In this document: piece after piece, positions 57,758 through 64,000 of the stretch | Layout: each line of letters starts with the position of its first letter | Position numbering within the stretch: position 1 is the stretch's first letter | Notes under the pieces: generated by a model | Database searches by the model: none | Told to the model about the DNA's origin: nothing | Seen by the model: the letters and a program-made list of their open reading frames with translations, nothing else | Program-made: the position numbers and the translations under genes | Source of the DNA: Aquilaria yunnanensis | Taxonomy: Eukaryota > Streptophyta > Magnoliopsida > Malvales > Thymelaeaceae | Assembly (NCBI GenBank): GCA_039654915.1 | Contig: CM077596.1 | Coordinates: forward strand, 58,650,501-58,714,500 | Direction: 5' to 3' | Length of the DNA: 64,000 bases

Positions 57758-60700
57758 AAGGAAAGGTCCTTAGAACCTCTAACGATAGGAAAGGTTCTAT
57801 CGTTGTAAGATGGACTGAATGATTGATTGTTTGTTTGAGGTTTAAGGAAAGGTCCTTAGAACCTCTAACGATAGGAAAGGTTCTATCGTTGTAAGATGGA
57901 CTGAATGACTGATTGTTTGTTTGAGGTTAAGGAAAGGTCCTTAGAACCTCTAACGATAGGAAAGGTTCTATCGTTGTAAGATGGACTGAATGATTGATTG
58001 TTTGTTTGAGGTTTAAGGAAAGGTCCTTAGAACCTCTAACGATAGGAAAGGTTCTATCGTCGTAAGATGGACTGAATGATTGATTGTTTGTTTGAGGTTT
58101 AAGGAAAGGTCCTTAGAACCTCTAACGATAGGAAAAGTTCTATCGTTGTAAGATGGACTGAATGATTGATTGTTTGTTTGAGGTTAAGGAAAGGTCCTTA
58201 GAACCTCTAACGATAGGAAATGTTCTATCGTTGTAAGATGGACTGAATGATTGATTGTTTGTTTGAGGTTTAAGGAAAGGTCCTTAGAACCTCTAACGAT
58301 AGGAAAGGTTCTATCGTTGTAAGATGGACTGAATGATTGATTGTTTGTTTGAGGTTAAGGAAAGGTCCTTAGAACCTCTAACGATAGGAAAGGTTCTATC
58401 GTTGTAAGATGGACTGAATGATTGATTGTTTTTTTTTTTTAGGTTTAAGGAAAGGTCCTTAGAACCTCTAACGATAGGAAAGGTTCTATCGTTGTAAGAT
58501 GGACTGAATGATTGATTGTTTGTTTGAGGTTTAAGGAAAGGTCCTTAGAACCTCTAACGATAGGAAAGGTTCTATCGTTGTAAGATGGACTGAATGATTG
58601 ATTGTTTGTTTGAGGTTAAGGAAAGGTCCTTAGAACCTCTAACGATAGGAAAGGTTCTATCGTTGTAAGATGGACTGAATGATTGATTGTTTGTTTGAGG
58701 TTTAAGGAAAGGTCCTTAGAACCTCTAACGATAGGAAAGGTTCTATCGTTGTAAGATGGACTGAATAATTGATTGTTTGTTTGAGGTTTAATGAAAGGTC
58801 CTTAGAACCTCTAACGATAGGAAAGGTTCTATCGTTGTAAGATGGACTGAATGATTGATTGTTTGTTTGAGGTTTAAGGAAAGGTCCTTAGAACCTCTAA
58901 CGATAGGAAAGGTTCTATCGTTGTAAGATGGACTGAATGATTGATTGTTTGTTTGAGGTTAAGGAAAGGTCCTTAGAACCTCTAACGATAGGAAAGGTTC
59001 TATCGTTGTAAGATGGACTGAATGATTGATTGTTTGTTTGAGGTTTAAGGAAAGGTCCTTAGAACCTCTAACGATAGGAAAGGTTCTATCGTTGTAAGAT
59101 GGACTGAATGATTGATTGTTTGTTTGAGGTTAAGGAAAGGTCCTTAGAACCTCTAACGATAGGAAAGGTTCTATCGTTGTAAGATGGACTGAATGATTGA
59201 TTGTTTGTTTGAGGTTTAAGGAAAGGTCCTTAGAACCTCTAACGATAGGAAAGGTTCTATCGTTGTAAGATGGACTGAATGATTGATTGTTTGTTTGAGG
59301 TTAAGGAAAGGTCCTTAGAACCTCTAACGATAGGAAAGGTTCTATCGTTGTAAGATGGACTGAATGATTGATTGTTTGTTTGAGGTTAAGGAAAGGTCCT
59401 TAGAACCTCTAACGATAGGAAAGGTTCTATCGTTGTAAGATGGACTGAATGATTGATTGTTTTTTTTTTTGAGGTTTAAGGAAAGGTCCTTAGAACCTCT
59501 AACGATAGGAAAGGTTCTATCGTTGTAAGATGGACTGAATGATTGATTGTTTGTTTGAGGTTTAAGGAAAGGTCCTTAGAACCTCTAACGATAGGAAAGG
59601 TTCTATCGTTGTAAGATGGACTGAATGATTGATTGTTTGTTTGAGGTTAAGGAAAGGTCCTTAGAACCTCTAACGATAGGAAAGGTTCTATCGTTGTAAG
59701 ATGGACTGAATGATTGATTGTTTGTTTGAGGTTTAAGGAAAGGTCCTTAGAACCTCTAACGATAGGAAAGGTTCTATCGTTGTAAGATGGACTGAATGAT
59801 TGATTGTTTGTTTGAGGTTAAGGAAAGGTCCTTAGAACCTCTAACGATAGGAAAGGTTCTATCGTTGTAAGATGGACTGAATGATTGCTTGTTTGTTTGA
59901 GGCTTAAGGAAAGGTCCTTAGAACCTCTAACGATAGGAAAGGTTCTATCGTTGTAAGATGGACTGAATGATTGATTGTTTGTTTGAGGTTAAGGAAAGGT
60001 CCTTAGAACCTCTAACGATAGGAAAGGTTCTATCGTTGTAAGATGGACTGAATGATTGATTGTTTGTTTGAGGTTAAGGAAAGGTCCTTAGAACCTCTAA
60101 CGATAGGAAAGGTTCTATCGTTGTAAGATGGACTGAATGATTGATTGTTTTTTTTTTGAGGTTTAAGGAAAGGTCCTTAGAACCTCTAACGATAGGAAAG
60201 GTTCTATCGTTTTAAGATGGACTGAATGATTGATTGTTTGTTTGAGGTTTAAGGAAAGGTCCTTAGACTCTCTAACGATAGGAAAGGTTCTATCGTTGTA
60301 AGATGGACTGAATGATTGATTGTTTGTTTGAGGTTTAAGGAAAGGTCCTTAGAACCTCTAACGATAGGAAAGGTTCTATCGTTGTAAGATGGACTGAATG
60401 ATTGATTGTTTGTTTGAGGTTTAAGGAAAGGTCCTTAGAACCTCTAACGATAGGAAAGGTTCTATCGTTGTAAGATGGACTGAATGATTGATTGTTTTTT
60501 TGAGGTTTAAGGAAAGGTCCTTAGAACCTCTAATGATAGGAAAGGTTCTATCGTTGTAAGATGGACTGAATGATTGATTGTTTTTTTGAGGTTTAAGGAA
60601 AGGTCCTTAGAACCTCTAACGATAGGAAAGGTTCTATCGTTGTAAGATGGACTGAATGATTGATTGTTTGTTTGAGGTTTAAGGAAAGGTCCTTAGAACC

Positions 60701-60920
60701 TCTAACGATAGGAAAGGTTCTATCGTTGTAAGATGGACTGAATGATTGATTGTTTGTTTGAGGTTTAAGGAAAGGTCCTTAGAACCTCTAACGATAGGAA
60801 AGGTTCTATCGTTGTAAGATGGACTGAATGATTGATTGTTTGTTTGAGGTTTAAGGAAAGGTCCTTAGAACCTCTAACGATAGGAAAGGTTCTATCGTTG
60901 TAAGATGGACTGAATGATTG
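57758..60920. repeat. Tandem array, about 37 copies of an 85/86-bp unit
   Basis: Each unit runs from AAGGAAAGGTCCTTAG through CTAACGATAGGAAAGGTTC, TATCGTTGTAAGATGG and ACTGAATGATTGATTG to GTTTGAGGTT(T). Copies are almost identical; lengths differ mainly by one T (85 or 86 bp), with three longer T runs near 58428, 59460 and 60149. Each unit holds a perfect 8-bp inverted pair AACGATAG/CTATCGTT with an 8-base loop, and an overlapping 6-bp pair GAACCT/AGGTTC. The array lies just inside the polypurine tract of the Tat/Ogre-like element, in its 3' untranslated region. No coding capacity. Confidence 0.95.
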
Positions 60921-61018
60921 ATGTCGAGGCAAAGGTTCCATCCTTAAAACCTCGGATTGATTGATTGATGTCGAGGCAAAGGTTCCATCCTTAAAACCTC
61001 GAATTGATTGATTGATTT
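60917..61018. repeat. Two copies of a ~55-bp unit at the array edge
   Basis: GATTGATTGATGTCGAGGC, then AAAGGTTCCATCCTTAAAACC, is present twice; it resembles a degenerate relative of the array unit (both have a GATTGATTG and an AAGGTTC core). Confidence 0.75.
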
Positions 61019-61563
61019 TGAGGCTAAAGAGCTTTCCTTAGGACCTCGAGCGAAATTTATATGAAAGCAATTGAAATTGGAATAATTTTCTTCGAAAGTG
61101 TGAATTTTCATAATAGGTGAGTGCAAAAATTTAAGCTTCGATAAGATGAGTGAATCTTGATGATGACAATAACACTGACAAATTATGTAAAGGGAACGGA
61201 TGTTTGGAATCAATATCCAAGGTTCATCTAATATTTTCTTCAGTAAATATAGATTCCCTTGTGAGATATGTCATCCAAATAAGGTTAAAGCTTAACTACC
61301 CCAAAATGTTATGCCTAGTAGACCTAATAGGATGCGTCTCAAGAGTAATAAAAATTACTCTTTACTCAGCCATTCCAACCTAAAGGCATTGTCCCATGGT
61401 TTTAATATCAGCATGGACGAAACTATCTTATAAGAAAAGAAATTCCTTGAAAAGAAAAACTGAAACGCGAAAGAAAATGCTGATAATAAAACTAAAGGAC
61501 AAGAAAAACGGATCAGATCGCTTATTTCTTCCACAATACTTCAACAGGGTGAGTAGAGGACCA
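61019..61563. other. Noncoding region downstream of the LOG-like gene
   Basis: No credible gene. It includes the end of the retroelement 3' untranslated region, whose upstream pol is missing, and the 3' flank of the LOG-like gene. Confidence 0.5.
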
Positions 61564-62193
61564 TTATGGGAGTGAACTGGTCGGGAAAGACTGTCGTGTC
61601 CAGTCTATCTGAATCATTGCTGGATCTGGTTCAGGAACAAAAGCTTGTATTTTATCTAGCAATTCTTCAGCAGTTGTTGCGGATATTATGATTCGCCGTG
61701 CCACTCTTGATATGAAATTCTTCTGCATAGCATAATCCATAAAAGCTATCAGACCTGTAAAGAAATTGTTAACATTTAAAAGCCCAATGGGTTTCTTATG
61801 CAAATTAAGTTGGGCCATGGAAGCAATTTGAAAGACTTCTCCCAACGTGCCAAAACCACCTGGTAGAGCGATAAAAGCATCAGCATTTAAAAGCATTTGT
61901 AACACACGCTCTTGCAAATTTTTAACCACTAATTCTTCTCCAATCGTGCCCCCAGAAACAAATTTCAAAGGTCCAGGGATAATGCCCAAAACTTGACTTC
62001 CTCCTAAAGATGCTGCTGATGCTACACCTCCCATTAATCCGACACTACCTCCTCCATAAACTAAATGTATTTTTCGCTCAGCTAATACTCTACCCAAATG
62101 GTTGGCTGCCTTTAAATACTCTTCATCTTTTCCAGGAAAAGCCCCAGAAAATACACAAATACTTCGGGATTTACGAGTTGGGGTTTTCTCCAT
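61564..62193 (-). CDS. LOG-like cytokinin phosphoribohydrolase, intronless
   Basis: 209 residues from the ATG at 62193. LOG enzymes release active cytokinin bases from riboside 5'-monophosphates in the cytosol. Family marks: SGAFPGKDEEYLKAA near 16-30; GGGSVGLMGGV at 47-57; the signature PGGFGTLGE at 111-119, with the catalytic Glu; and the Arg of the upstream catalytic segment in LQERV near 93-97, where the usual following Lys is Val. Length fits the family. Plant LOG genes usually have several introns; this frame has none. The frame continues upstream to an ATG at 62280, but a TATA box (minus strand CTATAAATAT, 62225-62234) lies between, so the shorter start is preferred. Its core promoter resembles that of the gene at 62781-63344. 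Enzyme activity is likely but not proven. Confidence 0.85.
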   Translation of the reverse strand: MEKTPTRKSRSICVFSGAFPGKDEEYLKAANHLGRVLAERKIHLVYGGGSVGLMGGVASAASLGGSQVLGIIPGPLKFVSGGTIGEELVVKNLQERVLQMLLNADAFIALPGGFGTLGEVFQIASMAQLNLHKKPIGLLNVNNFFTGLIAFMDYAMQKNFISRVARRIIISATTAEELLDKIQAFVPEPDPAMIQIDWTRQSFPTSSLP

Positions 62194-62224
62194 TCCTATC
62201 CTTATCCTTGTGAGAAAAGAAGAT

Positions 62225-62234
62225 ATATTTATAG
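62225..62234 (-). promoter_or_regulatory. TATA box of the LOG-like gene
   Basis: Minus strand CTATAAATAT, 32 bp upstream of the chosen ATG, which implies a very short leader. Around it, 62221-62300 aligns with 63383-63460 upstream of the next gene. Confidence 0.7.
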
Positions 62235-62253
62235 AGATGAAGAGATAAGGCAA

Positions 62254-62735
62254 TAATTTTATTTTCAAGAGTGGATACATTATTGCCAGCTATACACAGT
62301 AGTCACGAGTATGACTCTGGTCAGGTATGGGTACACTATCGTTAAAAGAGGAGGAAAATTTTCAAAATAGCTGCTAGCATGTACAGTAGTCACTACTGTA
62401 GCTTACGTCAGGAGTAGGTATGTGATTGTTGGAAGGGAAGGAAAATTTCAAAAGTGGCAGCTATATACAGTAGTCCGTGTCAGGAGTGGGTACATTATTG
62501 CCAAAGGGGAGGAAAATTTCAAAAGCGACAGCTAGCACGTACAGTAATCGTAACTATGGCTCATGTCAGGAGTGGATACATTATCGCTGAAAGGGGAGGA
62601 AAATTTCAAAAGCGACAGCTAGTACGTACAGTAATCGTGACTTTGGTTCACGTCAGGAGTGGATACATTATTACCAAAAGGGGAGGAAAATTTCAAAAGC
62701 GACAGCTAGCACGTACAGTAATCGTGACTTTGATC
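62254..62735. repeat. Five and a half ~86-bp repeats in the LOG-like promoter
   Basis: The anchor GTCAGG occurs at 62320, 62407, 62479, 62565 and 62652 (spacings 87, 72, 86, 87). Each is followed by AGTGGRTACATTATT, a purine tract GGGGAGGAAAATTTC, and AAAAGCGACAGCTAG with an ACGTACAGTA. On the minus strand several copies carry CCTGACGT, a TGACG-type bZIP motif. The right end grades into sequence shared with 63421-63545. It occupies the whole space between the LOG-like gene and the next gene's stop. Confidence 0.85.
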
Positions 62736-62780
62736 CTCGTCTTCCACTGGCTTTGCGTCCAGTAATGGCTTCAATGCTTT

Positions 62781-63344
62781 CTATGAATCGGTGATTTGCA
62801 TCTCATCTAGCTTTCTCACAAACTGGCAAACAGGGTCGTTTAGGGTCAGATTCCCAAGACTGTAACGATCTCGTTCTTTTTGGAAAATTATCCATAATCC
62901 AACAACCTCAAATTGCACTATTCCGCAAGAATGCGCTTCAAGAACCTCTCGAATATCTTCTAGAGATTCCTTACGCAAGCCATTCTTAATGAATCTTATT
63001 CTATCATTACGATTTCTGGTGATCACTCCTGGAGCACGACATTTATTGCCGCAAATCCACCATCCACAATTATGACAAACGCCTAGCCTCTTTGCTCTTC
63101 TTTTTTTGGCATAAGCGCTTTTACCAAAGCCGGGCATACGGGGAAAGAACGCTTCGGGAACTTCACCAGCTGAACGAACCTTAGCTTCAATTAGCCACCG
63201 CACATTATCAGGAATGCCTTTGTGCATAAATACTCTGAATCGTTCACATCTAGCTTGATAAATCTTTTTAAGAACATTTATTGGGAAGGAAGGAAAATAC
63301 TTTCGTAGGGCGGAAAGAGAAGACTCCATTGATGAAGGAGGCAA
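62781..63344 (-). CDS. Small Cys-motif protein of unknown function, copy 1
   Basis: 187 residues from ATG 63344 (an in-frame ATG at 63329 is an alternative). I do not recognise the family. Visible features: an N-terminal helical region; MPGFGKSAYAKKRRAKR at about 70-86, very basic and possibly a nuclear signal; a Cys motif CHNCGWWICGNKC at 90-102 (C-x2-C-x4-C-x3-C), which could bind zinc; then a charged C-terminal region with LRKESLEDIREVLEAHSCG and RYSLGNLTLNDPVCQFVRKLD. No signal peptide or membrane segment. Intronless. A paralogue lies directly upstream (63546-64000). A TATA box is at 63387-63396 on the minus strand, 43 bp before the ATG. Confidence 0.75.
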   Translation of the reverse strand: MPPSSMESSLSALRKYFPSFPINVLKKIYQARCERFRVFMHKGIPDNVRWLIEAKVRSAGEVPEAFFPRMPGFGKSAYAKKRRAKRLGVCHNCGWWICGNKCRAPGVITRNRNDRIRFIKNGLRKESLEDIREVLEAHSCGIVQFEVVGLWIIFQKERDRYSLGNLTLNDPVCQFVRKLDEMQITDS

Positions 63345-63386
63345 AGAAAGAAATTAGTGATTGTAGGGAACGAACATAACTAACAC

Positions 63387-63396
63387 ATATTTATAG
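63387..63396 (-). promoter_or_regulatory. TATA box of Cys-motif gene copy 1
   Basis: Minus strand CTATAAATAT, with flanks that align with those of the LOG-like TATA box on both sides. Confidence 0.7.
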
Positions 63397-63545
63397 TGAT
63401 GAAAGGGATAATGCGTTTATTACACTTACAGAAGCAAGTACATTATTGTCAAAAGAAAAGACAAATGACAGCTTATATGTACAGCAATCATGACTGTGGC
63501 TCTCATCTTCCACTGATTTATGTCTAGTAACGGCTTCAATGCCTT

Positions 63546-64000
63546 CTATAAGTCGGGGATTTGCTTCCCATCCAGTTTTCTCACAAACTGGCAAACAGGG
63601 TCATTAAAAGTTAGATTTCCAAGACTGTAACGATCCTGTTCTTTACGGAAAGTCCACCATAAATCCATAATTTCCCATTGCACTATTTCACAAGAATGTG
63701 TTTCAAAAGTTAATAGGATATCATCCAAAGATTCCTTACGCAGGCCATTCTTGATGAATTTTCTTTTATCTTCATGATTTCTGGAGATGTATCCTAAAAA
63801 GCGACATTTAGTATTACAATTCCATCGTCCACATTTATGACAGACACCTAGCCTCTTTGCTCTTCGCTTTTTGGCATAAGCGCTTTTACCAAAGCCGGGC
63901 ATACGGGGAAAGAACGCTTCTGGAACTTCACCAGCTGAACGAACCTTAGCTTCAATTAGCCACCGCACATTGTCAGGAATGCCTTTGTGCATAAAGACTC
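63546..64000 (-). CDS. Small Cys-motif protein of unknown function, copy 2, partial
   Basis: The frame stays open through the right edge (codons before the first internal Met read V-F, matching copy 1), so the start lies beyond the window. About 151 residues are visible. They match copy 1: the basic stretch GKSAYAKKRRAKR, and the Cys motif CHKCGRWNCNTKC with the same spacing C-x2-C-x4-C-x3-C. The C-terminal half is more diverged (for example LWWTFRKEQDRYSLGN) but keeps NDPVCQFVRKLD. The conserved Cys spacing in two diverging copies supports a real, selected protein. Confidence 0.75.
   Translation of the reverse strand, partial: VFMHKGIPDNVRWLIEAKVRSAGEVPEAFFPRMPGFGKSAYAKKRRAKRLGVCHKCGRWNCNTKCRFLGYISRNHEDKRKFIKNGLRKESLDDILLTFETHSCEIVQWEIMDLWWTFRKEQDRYSLGNLTFNDPVCQFVRKLDGKQIPDL

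Noticed and set aside
57758..60920. Regular repeats that could suggest a CRISPR array
   Set aside because: The unit is continuous with no unique spacers, there are no cas genes, and the setting is plant retrotransposon DNA.
62194..62280. Upstream ATG at 62280 as the LOG-like start
   Set aside because: A TATA box lies between it and the ATG at 62193, and the extra residues do not match the LOG N terminus.
62454..62765. A 103-residue frame with an internal repeat
   Set aside because: It is the translation of the ~86-bp promoter repeats; the repeats fit a duplicated regulatory region, and the frame overlaps the start of the opposite gene's 3' flank.

Overview
The window looks like nuclear DNA of a flowering plant, most likely a eudicot. 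Evidence: a plant-type Cys/His-rich DC1 protein, an intronless DUF4220/DUF594 membrane protein, NLR-type immune gene parts, a LOG-like cytokinin enzyme, and a dense load of Ty1/copia, Ty3/gypsy, hAT, MULE, CACTA and Stowaway elements in AT-rich DNA. I cannot name the species. There are no bacterial or organellar genes, no CRISPR array, and I recognised no tRNA or rRNA.

Layout. 1-937: 3' part of a DC1-domain gene. 1749-4253: an intact intronless DUF4220/DUF594 gene. 4647-11132: downstream flank of that gene, filled by a long-TIR MULE-like element with a smaller MITE inside it, a hAT-like MITE, and a minus-strand copia element inserted at the very edge of that MITE. 12791-13025: Stowaway MITE. 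13771-40761: a second, dead copy of the DUF4220 locus, cut into pieces by transposons. Its 5' piece (13846-15683) carries two inverted hAT-like MITEs with a flipped 108-bp gene segment between them. Its 3' piece (39001-40761) lies 23.3 kb away. Between the pieces are a plus-strand copia with a solo LTR inside it, AT-rich relic repeats, a TRIM-like miniature element, a long LTR, a truncated copia and a minus-strand gypsy element. 41221-43604: duplicated relics and a TIR element that ends 50 bp before the next gene.

43655-47006: two convergent genes that together hold the parts of one NLR: a winged-helix plus LRR protein without an NB-ARC (+), and an NB-ARC-only protein (-). 49062-51261: nonautonomous CACTA-like element with dense subterminal repeats, upstream of an Athila-type gypsy relic (primer site and gag). 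53835-60940: the 3' end of a second gypsy element on the minus strand (Tat/Ogre-like), with a 3.8-kb LTR followed internally by about 37 copies of an 85/86-bp tandem repeat. 61564-64000: a compact minus-strand cluster of a LOG-like gene and two paralogous small Cys-motif proteins of unknown function. The LOG-like gene and the first small gene share a recognisably homologous core promoter.

Most informative for follow-up: the LOG-like/Cys-motif cluster with shared promoters, the split convergent NLR pair, the TRIM beside a gypsy element with the same LTR, the double-MITE inversion recorded by swapped 8-bp target-site duplications, and the hairpin-forming tandem array in a retrotransposon 3' UTR.
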